A stretch of 64,000 bases of DNA from Mercenaria mercenaria. Its lineage: Eukaryota > Mollusca > Bivalvia > Venerida > Veneridae. Shown piece after piece: positions 12,600 to 22,757 of this stretch; the stretch's first letter is position 1, and the number at the start of each line of letters is the position of its first letter. The notes under the pieces were generated by a model. The model had not been told where the DNA came from, searched no databases, and worked only from the letters and a program-made list of their open reading frames with translations. The stretch lies in contig NC_069373.1 in NCBI RefSeq assembly GCF_021730395.1, positions 44,854,501-44,918,500 of the forward strand, given 5' to 3'. The position numbers were made by a program, and so were the translations under genes.

Positions 12600-14582
12600 T
12601 TATTTTGAAATCTTGACCACCAAGATTAGTGCAAAAAGCGTCAGGCTGGACATTCTGCTGTTGATCGTGGCATCATTTTCAGGTTCTTTGACTGCAACAA
12701 CAAATTAGAGACAAATGTAATTGTTGCGAGTGTACTACATAATATATACAATAGTAACATATATATAAATAAAATGTCGGACATCTTGACAGGGTAAAAC
12801 ATTAAAGTTGTCCATGGGAACTAGTCAAGGTCAGTATCCACTGCAGAAAAGTGTACTCTTTAATAAATATCTAGAAGCTATTAGTATTATCGAAGTACTA
12901 AGCCAACTATTGACCTAATTTATTGGTTTTTAAAAGGACTGACTTTCAAAATGTATTTCCTTCACAGTGATCAACGGACCTACTAAAACCCGTTCCAATC
13001 TATCCTTTACTTACCTTTCTTAACATTGTAATACAGAAAATGTTCATTCAGTAATATTAGTAATATAGAACGTGAAATAATGTCTTTCCAGCAGATCTAC
13101 TCTTTGGCAGTCTGTTTACGATATGTTCACCTTTAAAATTTAGATTGGCACACAGGGAGCACATTTTAAGAATTGTTATATCTTACCCTTGTATAAAAAG
13201 TTTCTGCAAGTAGGGAATCCTGCAGGAGGGCTTGGTTTTGTTTCTCCTTCGTCAATAACCATTCCCATACCATTAGTGTTGTGCAGGTCAATATGACAGT
13301 GTAAAAACCACATTCCGGGATTATCCGATCGGAATCGAATCACTACGTATCCTCCTGCAAACATATCTATTGTTATTACACTAGGTAAACACGGTAAGGT
13401 AAGTACTGCATTTGGAATTGTCCGAGTGGAATCCGACGGCTATGCAATAACAGTAAACAATATTCTACTTATTTAAATATAGTAAATTAGTTTATCAAGG
13501 AATCCAAAGTTAAGGAAAAATATCAGTTCACTGTTACCGTGCAAATTCTTACATAAATTATCCACAATATGTATCAATGCATTCATTTCTTCTCTCAAGT
13601 TGATCACTAATTAACATGTCTTCCTCGCTCGTGTAGTGGGGAAGACATATTGATTTAGTATCAGTCCGTCTTCACAAGACTAATCATTGCAAAGCCTAGT
13701 TGTGAATATCATCGGCATTTTCTAGTTTGATGATTTTCAGCGGAGTTATGGCCATTGATTCGTGAAACTGTGATGCTTTGGCAATAAATATTTGGACATA
13801 CATGTATTTACGCCAAACCTTACAGGTTCAGTGATCTGTAGGGTCTTATGGCCCTTTATTTATTTTAAGTTTTATATATTTAAGCAACTCTTCATCACCA
13901 TGTTTGGTTCAGTGATTTGCAGAGTTATGGCCCTTAATTTTTCATATTTTACAATGTTTACACTACTTGCTGCATAGAATTATGCTGAATTGCACCATAA
14001 CACCATGATTAGTGTGAAGCGTAGTTGTGCATATTATCGTCATGTTCTAATTAAATGATTCTTTAGCGGAATTAATTATGACCCTTGATTTGTCAAAGTC
14101 TTTACTCAGTGCTGCTTTTCCTATACCACTGGTTTGAATTCGACTTAACTTGAAGGAGTTAACACCGCCAGGTCTAGTTGTGTATATCGTCGGACCGTTA
14201 AGGCTCGGTAATTTCAGTGGAGCTATGGCCCTAAATCTTATGACAATCTCAAATTGACAAATTCAAATGTAGAAATGAATGTACCATTTGTAATGGAAAC
14301 AAGCCGTTAGTGGATGACAAAATTTGCATACCTGTAGGAACGATTATAGTGTCTTTCTCCGGTGGTCGACGATTTAAACCCGGAACATTGCCGCCTGCCC
14401 AGCTGGCATTCGTCCAAGATGCAGAGCTGCAGTATCCAAATTTGTCTGTACAGTTAATATCATTAGAATTAGCGATCAAATTTCCTGTAGCTTGGTTGTA
14501 CGTACCGAAACCCATTTTCATGACATAAAATGAATGTCCGTGCAAGTGGACAGGATGTGACCAGCCCGAACCTATCCCTAAG
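12600..14582 (-). pseudogene. MCO copy B: 5'-deleted multicopper oxidase pseudogene
   Basis: Three exon remnants survive. Partial exon 1 (14332-about 14582) runs from GSGWSHPVHLHGHSFYV to TIIVPTG. Exon 2 (13187-13354, 168 bp) carries HCHIDLH and axial Met. Exon 3 (12600-12691, 92 bp) ends ...TLFALILVVKISK. Splice sites and phases match copy C and the surviving frame has no stop. However, about 1.58 kb of exon 1 is gone, including the start codon, signal peptide and the HFHG and HAH copper motifs. Homology jumps at 14582-14592 from exon 1 directly to a point about 0.5 kb upstream of the gene, so one deletion of about 2.1 kb relative to C explains it. Without two copper motifs it cannot be a working oxidase. 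A fused upstream exon giving a short secreted fragment is conceivable but unsupported. Confidence 0.9.
13610..14240. repeat. Degenerate tandem repeats in intron 1 of copy B
   Basis: Recurring GATTTTCAGCGGAGTTATGG-type blocks followed by CCCTTGATT, about every 75-165 bp. The counterpart in copy C intron 1 is 41400-42260. This kind of repeat is common in bivalve introns. No coding signal. Confidence 0.6.
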
Positions 14583-14849
14583 TTCTAAATCTTCAGTTGT
14601 TTTCATGTCGTAAGTTAGATTGTGTCACATATCATTGTTCTTTCAACACGTCTTGAATGTTACTTTTACTAGATAGAGGTTGATGCATCTATTACGTACA
14701 TGATTAGTTTTAGGTATCCGATCCACAAATAGAAATTTTGATGCCCAGTTACCACGTTTTTTTCTTTGGTATCATTTGAAAGAGCTGCGTCTCCTGAACA
14801 GGAATTAGTACATAAGAAAACATAAATAATATACAAGAATCAAACTTGG

Positions 14850-16055
14850 TTAAGTACTGGAAAGTTGCTCAGACTGGTTAGTAGACTATAAGTTATCCCT
14901 GCACCTAGGTAAAACAGAATACGATATATGCGTTCTCTTTGGCCCAAAGCGTACGCTAAGCAAGCTTGGGTCAGCATCTGTTAACTTCAATGGTCATATT
15001 ATAAATAGTTCACCTAGGATTATCTATAGACAGTTTTTTTATCAGGTGACTCAGTTGTACTCAATATTATATCAAAGGTCAATGGAAACCTAAATTGTTA
15101 TATAGACAAAATAGATGTCTGGATTTTAACACAAGGAAACTTTTATGTTCAGCACTTTTGCAATGACATTTTGATTATTCTTGTTCATCCTGGTATGAAT
15201 GTCTGAACAAAGGTTTAAAACACAAATTACAGGTGATTCAAAACAAAATAATTTGATTCATCAAGGGTTACTCTCCTAGAGATTCTGTTACTTGGCAAGA
15301 TTATGTTCACCTAAATATGTTAAATGTAGAAAATTGAGTGAAGCAAATATGACTTAACCATATGCAGAGAGTGCTTTATGGCACTTGTCATTCGTACTTA
15401 AATGATAATTTTGTTAAAAGTACTAGATCCAGACAAAAGAATTTTATGTTACCTAGTATTAATATCAACACTAGTAAACAGACACTTTGTTATACCGGAT
15501 CTAAGATTGAATTTTCTTCCTGAAAACATTAAAAGTGTCAAGAATATTAAAACTTTCAAAATGTTAGTTAAGAAATTTTTTGATAAACAATTTCAGAAAG
15601 TAGAGCTGGTTAAGTTTACTACTGGTCTGTATGTAATATGTGTATCTGTGATAAATAAGTTTGACACTTGTAAAATTATAAAGTATTTATTTGATAAATT
15701 TTATGTAATGTGTAATGCATACTTTTAGTAATCACATGTTGTACCAAAGTCTGGTTAATTCTTATATTACACTTTCCCTCTCTTTCACCATTGGAAATAA
15801 GCCTTTAGCTAAATAGGTTATCCATCTTTAGGTCTTTAGCTTTCTATAAAGTATAACACCTGGTTTAGAATTTTCACTTTTATTAAAAGTATGCATTTTG
15901 TTCTAGTCTCAAATATAGATTTCTTTTATACTATATAAAGAAATTGCTTTTATATGCGGTGATACTATATTTCTTGCCTTGTGTTGTGTTTTATACTACT
16001 GATCTTAAATGTCAATAAATAAATATAAACATTACAGTCATGTTTTTGACTGCGA
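14850..16055 (+). mobile_element. 5'-truncated LINE, reverse transcriptase 3' portion
   Basis: One frame reads SDWLVDYKLSLHLGKTEY then LFGPKRTLSKLGSASVN. This is the late reverse-transcriptase region (LGKTE) of CR1/Jockey-like non-LTR elements. Later pieces in other frames (HFDYSCSSWY, LNKGLKHKLQVIQNKIIRFI, PSYLNDNFVK, and LPENIKSVKNIKTFKMLVKK) match the expected downstream order. Stops and frameshifts are frequent, so it is dead. The 3' UTR runs to an AATAAATAAATATAAA end near 16030. It interrupts the upstream flank of copy B: block C is continuous here, with the break at about 14712 and 16255. Confidence 0.85.
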
Positions 16056-16926
16056 AATGATAAATCTTACACTGTAATAACTGGATTGTTGAAGTATCAT
16101 TAAAGTCTATAAAGTGAAACAGATATGAATTACATAACATGTTCTGAATTTATATTTTCATTTTTAGTAGAAAATACACTTTCAAATGGTAGCAAGTTTA
16201 CCAGGCATCAATATTTGATACAGTTTAATAGTACTGTTCTGTAGAACTTGCATATTTGTTTTCAATATTCTAAATATTCTATTTGTATTATTTACTATTG
16301 CTTTGTATTTTTGTCACGTATCGAAATGAACGTTTAGTTAAAGGCTGCATTTCATGCAAAAAAGCGCAAATAAGCCTTTAATAATATGTAATGTTTCGTT
16401 TTCATTTCGTCGAACAGCTTAATCAACTATCTGGGAATTATCATAAAGATCTAGTTTCTCTTTCATTTCAAGTAATATATTTTTCCTCAGATATGTTTAT
16501 TTCATGTTCATAGCTTTATTATGTGCAGCGGTTGAAGCAGCAGATATGCAGTAAGCTCAACGATTTATTAAAATCATAAAGCGTAACTGAGAAAATGATT
16601 TTTGTGTTTGGTCTCGAGATTCTTTCTGAACGGAAGGTATTAATTCTAAGTAAAAGGAGAAAAACATCAGAGACATTCAATGCCATTTATGTAGTAATAT
16701 TAACAACAAAAGCCTTGTAATTGGTAAAAAGTTTTTAATAATTCAGCAAGAGCCAGCAATATTTAAAAGCGGACAACGTTAGTTGTTTAGCAAGACTTTA
16801 TTTAGAATAGCAAAGTTGTTTTCCACCGAATTCTATGATACGGTTAGAAAACCAGCGCTACTGTTGTGTACCTTTCCGCTAAGCGTGTTGTACTGAATCA
16901 ATTAACGTTTTGAGCTACGTACATTA
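16056..16926. other. Upstream flank of copy B
   Basis: From 16255 to about 16540 it matches 45800-46085 of block C. The homology resumes after 20318, leaving an insertion of about 3.6 kb starting near 16715. No gene seen. Confidence 0.55.
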
Positions 16927-17150
16927 AATGTTAAATAGTTTCACTTTGTCTGCTACAAAAACTGCACAAGCTATTGTTTTAATAACCATTTTTTCTAACA
17001 AAAAGTTTATTCCTAGTATTCTATGATTTATTCTGTACTGGAACCACTGTAACTTTCGGCCCCTAGTGACAATAAATGGAAGTCTATATATAGATGTCCA
17101 ATTAAAGTTAACATTCAGATTCAGTTCTTGACACCATTCTCTGTTGGAAC
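16927..17150 (-). mobile_element. LINE fragment, zinc-binding reverse-transcriptase tail
   Basis: The minus-strand frame reads WCQELNLNVNFNWTSIYRLP, then KLQWFQYRINHRILGINFLL and EKMVIK. This is the hallmark WFQYRI-HRIL-TN motif of the zf-RVT-like segment near the C-terminus of many LINEs. The expected CxxC is altered and the frame ends shortly after. Only a couple of hundred bases remain recognisable. It is a separate element from the LINE at 14850. Confidence 0.72.
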
Positions 17151-17159
17151 ATGGAACAG

Positions 17160-17822
17160 ACATGGGGTAATCGATTAAAGTAATCATAATGATGAATAAT
17201 CGATTAATATTTTTCATTAATCATCATTAATCATTAATCATATTTTTTTCTGATTAATGATTAATAATTTAATCGATTAATGAAGAAAATTAGGCTGTAA
17301 TCATGATTATTTCATGATTATCATATGATTACTTGTTTATATATGAGGCTGATCATTACCTTATAATGTATAGCATTGTGGTCATACGTGTGTGGCATTT
17401 AACAAGTATGGTTAGAAGAATATACTTTCAGGATATTGACTGACAATTATCACCTAATTTAGGTGTACCCAATTTCATACATCTGCCTGGACTTTGCCTC
17501 AGGGCACAGTTTTAAATCACCATACAATAATTTGTATGGAGATTTAAAAGTTATAAGTTAATATGGGGAAAAGACACCCTATTTATTCAAGAAATATAAA
17601 AAAGACTGAATTTCATAATTGCTCTTAGCTTGTGACCATGATTTCGCTGCAAAAGATCCCCGCCAGACTGAGATTACAAAATTAATGCCCTTGTTCATTT
17701 CATCGCTGGAAATCTTATACCGCTCTCCACCGTAGAAAGTAGTGAGTTTAAAACGCTGCTCAAATCGCTTGAACCTAGGTACCAAGTTCCCTCTAGGAAG
17801 CATCTTTCTTCAACACTTTTAT
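17160..17822. other. AT-rich flank with GATTAAT motifs
   Basis: 17165-17340 is dominated by ATTAATC/GATTAAT and ATCATGATTA words. A similar direct copy lies at 20180-20310 (GATTAATAATTTAATC shared), on the other side of the foldback element. The pair may be the ends of an older element into which the foldback element jumped. The minus-strand frame at 17579-17803 has no domain I recognise. Confidence 0.4.
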
Positions 17823-19910
17823 ACGGTGTTCCGTTAGGGCCAGCGCTTGCTCCCTGTGAACGCGAAGCGCGAAGGTACGACGGTACGATGGCGAAGCGCG
17901 ACAGTACGATAGTGACAACACGACACTGCGATGGCGAAGCGCGACAGTGCGATGGCGAAGCACGACGGTACGATGGTGACAGTATGTCGTACTGTCGCGC
18001 TTCGCCATCGTACTGTCGCGCTTCTCCATCGTAGTGTCGCGCTTCGCCATCGCACTGTCGCGCTTCACCATCGCACCGTCGCGCTTCACCATCGTAGTGT
18101 CACCATCGTTCTGTCGCGCTTCACCATCGTACTATTGCGCTTCGCCAATGCACTGTCGCGCTTCACCATCGTAGTGTCACCATCGTACTGTCGCGCTTCG
18201 CAATCGTACTGTCGCATTTCACTATCTTTTCTCTGTTTACTTAAGGGCCGACTTTAATTAAACTCTGTGTTGTATATTATTGTCAACTGTGTCCAATCAA
18301 ATAATTGGAACGCTTTTCGGCACGAGTATTATTGAAATGAAAATCACCAGACCTGATGTTAACTCCCCGGCAGAGGGTCATGCAAATGAATATCATCTGG
18401 CATTATGATATTAAAAAAATATCATACCTTAATATTGTTTGAAATGTATTATTCCAAAATAGGCTCCGTTGGTCTACGGCTATTTTGCATTGTTTACTTG
18501 AGGGATAACAAAAACGAATATCACCCAACCGAGTGTTATTTATGAACAAAATAACATTGTATTCAAAATTAACCTCTCTGTGGAAAAATAAATGATAATG
18601 TATTTACATGTAATTAATTGTTTTGTGAGAAAATGTTGTTTAATCAGCTCATATATTTCAAGCTATGAAGCGTTAAAAGTATTTACCTGCCAGCTTCTTT
18701 TGTAAACGCCTTAGATTACAGATCACTTAAGAGGTCTATAACAATTACCAGACCTGTCCTACTTCTATTGTTTACACGAAAAATTTTATGACGAACAATC
18801 CCAAGTGCCTGTAGCGGGATTCGAACCCGGTCGCTCGTTTGCTAGTCAAATGCTCTAACAAAGAGTCGACACACTTACGCAGTTGTCAGAGACTAAATTT
18901 AAACGTACAGGTTATGCGAAAGCGACCGTAACAATGCAGTAGAAGCATGAGAAGTCCGTGCGTGTCATTTACGGTGACTCCGTAAATAACATTATCACTT
19001 CTTGTCCGTCTTGAAAATCCGTTTAAAGTAAAAAAAATCGACCAGTTTTACATGTCTTGAAATTTGATATAAACATGACTTTGCTGTAAAATTTTAACAT
19101 TCAATTTTACACAGGTCTTAAAGGAGTTCATCACAATATTTTGTGCGCAGCTCAGCCACGCAGCAAGTGAATATCCACTGTAAAGTTCAGAATTCCGCCG
19201 AAAGTGCATAATTGTCGGATATGGGGCACTCGCGCAAAATATTCGGTATTTTACTGGAATATGGTCGTGCTCCATATTTTCCCTTTAAAAGTGATGGTGT
19301 TTTTTGGAGAGTAGTTGTAGGAAGTGCTTCGAATCGAATACATTGTGGACCAGCCAATTTGAAAGTAAACTTATTTCGTCCAGTAATGAATGCAGCCGAC
19401 TCCAAGTCAATAAATTCCAGAAATCTAACGTAAGCTATATATCCTTCAAGTTCAAATTGTGACTTCCTTTAAAAATGTTGTTATACTTTTTGTGCCCCAT
19501 CAGCATTTCACGTAATTAGACAGATTATGCCCCTGATAGTCAAATTGTACAATAAAAGGTCTAAACATTTGTGTCGCATGAACTCAAAATATAGCTCCAT
19601 GAATCATGAAACACACGAGAATTAAATTCAGAATGCGAATTATGCACACGTTTGCCTTTTATTTGAGGTTATTCAACTCAATAAAAACAGATTTATCGGC
19701 CTTTTGATCTTAAGGTTTTTATTGAGAATTGCCCACGGCTATAAACAAGAACCAAAACAGTACCATGTGACTAGTCCTTTCGTTACTGTCGCTTCCCCAT
19801 CGCACTGTCGTATTGGTCACCATCGTTACTGTCGCGCTTTGCCATCGTACCGTCGTGCCTTCGCGCTTCGTGTTAACAGGGAGCAGGCGCTGGCCCTAAC
19901 GGAACACCGT
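17823..19910. mobile_element. TIR element with minisatellite-filled ends (foldback-like)
   Basis: Left end ACGGTGTTCCGTTAGGGCCA and the reverse complement of the right end agree over about 38 bp. Both then continue into a CGAAGCGCGAcaGTACGATGG-type minisatellite. The flanks ACTTTTAT (17815-17822) and ACTTTTAC (19911-19918) form a 7-of-8 match, fitting an 8-bp target duplication as in hAT elements. On the left the minisatellite runs to about 17990 and then repeats as its own reverse complement to about 18225. The interior has no transposase I can recognise. Confidence 0.72.
18807..18880 (-). other. tRNA-like segment (not a functional tRNA)
   Basis: The minus strand has a good B-box (GGGTTCGAATCCC), a TAGAGC D-arm-like segment and an anticodon-arm-like TTTGACTAGCAAA. 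The acceptor 3' side TACAGGC has no matching 5' strand. It lies inside the foldback element, so it is best taken as a captured tRNA pseudogene or SINE head. Confidence 0.5.
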
Positions 19911-21321
19911 ACTTTTACGTGAGTAAATCAGCTGCAATTCAGGCTAAACCTGAAGTCAAAAAACTACAACTGTCAAGTGAGTACTTGACAAATTGATCTA
20001 TGGTCAAATCGACCAAATGAAAGCGTATTTAGGAATTGGACATTTTATTTGGACCATCGACTCAAAGTTGACTGCTTAGATGAATATACTTTGTCACTGT
20101 TATTTATATATATACAATGTATATACATTTTGTATATGCATGTTTAGAGCTATGTGATTTATGTTTCATTCTGTGCTTTTCAAAAATAATCATTAATCAT
20201 GATTACTTTGGGTTATTGATTAATAATTTAATCATTTAACAGAAATTGGTCTGGTAATCAATTAACAATCGATTATTAAAAAGTGTCTTAATAATCGATT
20301 AATAATTTTTGAAAAGTCGGTAAAATTGATAAGTTAACACGATTTGGTTGTGCCTTCTGGCCATAATCGCACAGACAGTTCCGTAATGACACAAGGGCTT
20401 TAACTTGGGATCAGTATAAAACTCGACTCACATTATAAACAGAAAGTACAGCCTTGACCTATAATATACTACCTTATGTAGCAACTAAAACACTGCTCTG
20501 TTTGGTTGATTTTGAAAGTTTGCGGTGATTAAACAGAACAAGTAAATTTAACAATTTTGAAGTCAAAACCATGTTTAATGTTAAGCTAGAAAGAGACACA
20601 ATACTATTTCATCATTTTCTTGTGTTTATTCATTAGATCAGAATTATGACAAGAAATTGAATAAACTCACGTTATGACATTCCATTTCTCCCATGTATTA
20701 CTGCTCCTCTATTCTACTTTAAGCAACTGAAATTGTAGATAATATTTATCAAAAAGTCGGTAACTTTGTCCTTGTAACAGATTTTGTTACCTTTTTATCA
20801 ATTATCACGACACTTTTCATGGAAATCCTACTTGTAGCGATAAAAGGAGACTCATCGAGGTACTTTATTATCACTAATTTGATAAAGATTATATAGCTAA
20901 ATGCGTTACTTGTATCTTACATTTACTTTCTGCATCAGTTGCATAGCTTTAGGTTTTAGTGCAGGACAAGACGTGGAAATGAAAACTTATTAATGTTCGG
21001 CAAATTATGAGAATTCCTGGTTATTTTCATGCTTTTTGTTACTACCTGATATACTGATATCCTGTGTACATCAATGATGTAGCTTGTCCAAACTCTTAGT
21101 GTAGAAGCATGCACTGTAGTGAGTAGAGGTTCGCGGCATAATCCATCGGAAAATTTTGAAATTCGTTTCTGCTGCAGCTTCATTCTATTTAAGCTCGGTT
21201 TGACAAAAATCAATTGATAAAAATGAAAAATGTTGCAGTTTTTACCATACATGTGATATAAATCAAACTGAATGTAGCATTGCAATTGAGTACTGAGTAC
21301 AAGAGCGGGGCAAGTAACGCT
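19911..21321. other. Flank of block B, no gene seen
   Basis: 20180-20310 repeats the GATTAAT-rich motif. From about 20320 the sequence rejoins the A/C flank (AGTTAACACGATTTGGTTG) and remains homologous to 3360-4400 and 46860-47410. Confidence 0.55.
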
Positions 21322-21517
21322 TGTGAGGGGAGCGGTGGTCTAGTGGATAAGGTGTCGGCCGCTCAATCCCGGGGTCGTGGGTTCGAGCCCCACTGGGGTC
21401 ACGACCATGACTTCTCATATGACACCAGTACTGTTTTTTCAGGAAGCGGACTCGAGAGTGGTTCCAATAAGCTTGAAGCTTTCATCACAATCGAGCTAAA
21501 ACAAATTTGTATAAACT
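21322..21517 (+). repeat. tRNA-derived SINE, family 2, full-length with 10-bp TSD
   Basis: Flanked by AAGTAACGCT at 21312-21321 and 21518-21527. The head has an A-box-like TGGTCTAGTGGATAAGG and B-box GGTTCGAGCCC. The body is about 110 bp and ends AAATTTGTATAAACT. The equivalent site in block A (near 4405) is empty, so the insertion postdates the block duplication. The open frame through it is a by-product. Confidence 0.92.
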
Positions 21518-22757
21518 AAGTAACGCTCAAAAATCTATCAGAGGAGGAGGAAGTAAAATTAAAGATCTTTCTTTGTGGTGTGAGAGTAAATGGGGGGGTG
21601 GGGGGTTCGTTGTGCGGCAGCGATGGTGGAATATCAAGGCAAAAGAAGCTGAAAGGGATTTTTTCGTGGGAGGGTGTTGTGAAGGGGTTAATGTTGGGAG
21701 GGGACCTTTGACCAACTAAGCAAGTTCATACGCTCTGCACATCGTCTCATTGCCACATACCAAATGCGAAGTCGATACCTTGTCAATGAATGGCTATTAA
21801 GTTATGCTTCAGACACAAAATATGACGGTCAGATTTAACCTAGATATAACCTTGACCTTTGACATATCAATTAGTTTTTCCAAAACGGGCGTAAAAATAT
21901 TTATATCTGACAACCCGGAAGGTCTAGATCAAAACAGTGTTGACCAAAAGCGATAACATTGAGCAATTAAACTAATTAATAATAATTAATAATGCAATTA
22001 CATCCATTAATTGCTACAGGAATTTGACTCCAGATCTTAGCTTAAAATGATCTTTTTCAAAATTGAAGTTTGGTTATATTATGAAGACTAGAACATGAGT
22101 GTTCGTTTTGAGCCATTTACAAACATTTTAATCAAGGAAGAAACACTGTGTCTGGGTTGAGAATCAAACCCAGGTTGCTTTGGCAGTAAAATGGTACCAT
22201 CCTACCATCATAAGCTCTTCATCTGGGAGGAAATTGTACTGAGCGACCGCTTATACAGTACCACCTCTCCAGAGCGGCCCTCACTTAAGCAAAACCTCTC
22301 CATAACAAAATCATCAAATTTTCTCTAAGCTGAAATATACTATCAAATTTACCTCACCAGAACAACAACCTCTACATAACAGTCAATATTTGTATCTCCC
22401 AAAGGGTGTTGCTCTACAGAGGTTGCACTGTACAAAGCTTTTTTAAGACAGTTTACCTTCAAACCCGATGACACATGCTTTTCAATTTTGAATGGAAAAA
22501 TTAGTAATGACAACAAAGTCCAACAGCTTTCCATATTAATCATTATCTTTCAGTAACTAAGTTTCCAAGCCATCTTAAGAAATATAGCAGTACTTTCCTG
22601 GTAATTTAAAATATTCTTTTATTTCTTTGTTGTCGTACAGGCCGGAATTCACTCTCTCAGCTTTTAATTAATATTTTGTTGGGGTTGTTTTAAATCATCT
22701 TAAATGATAAATCTAGAATAAAGGAAATAATTACCAGCTAGTGCCATAATAGGAATT
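21518..22757. other. Shared flank to the end of block B
   Basis: Homologous to 4415-5720 in A and 47430-48310 in C, including the G-rich stretch near 21590 and the decayed tRNA-like segment near 22145-22230. The homology ends at about 22757. No gene seen. Confidence 0.55.

Larger units (their letters stand above)
9490..22757. repeat. Paralogous block B
   Basis: Colinear with block C from about 9500 (37800 in C) through the MCO exons and 5' flank to about 22757, where the match ends just after ACCAGCTAGTG. It differs from C by a 0.92-kb inverted-repeat insertion (10605-11528), a 2.1-kb deletion in exon 1, a LINE insertion (14713-16255) and a composite insertion of about 3.6 kb (16715-20318). 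It is more diverged from C than A is. Confidence 0.82.

Noticed and set aside
16924-17217. A free-standing gene with a WFQYRINHRIL motif
   Set aside because: The motif is typical of the LINE reverse-transcriptase tail and the frame is a fragment; annotated as a LINE piece.
17793-18257. ORFs of MAKRD or VALRHRT repeats on both strands
   Set aside because: Translations of the foldback element's minisatellite; the same DNA is open on both strands.
18807-18880. Possible functional tRNA on the minus strand
   Set aside because: The acceptor stem cannot form and the segment lies in a transposon; kept only as a tRNA-like feature.
21280-21519. ORF reading GLVDKVSAAQSRGRGFEPHW
   Set aside because: This is the translation of a SINE head, seen wherever this kind of SINE occurs.
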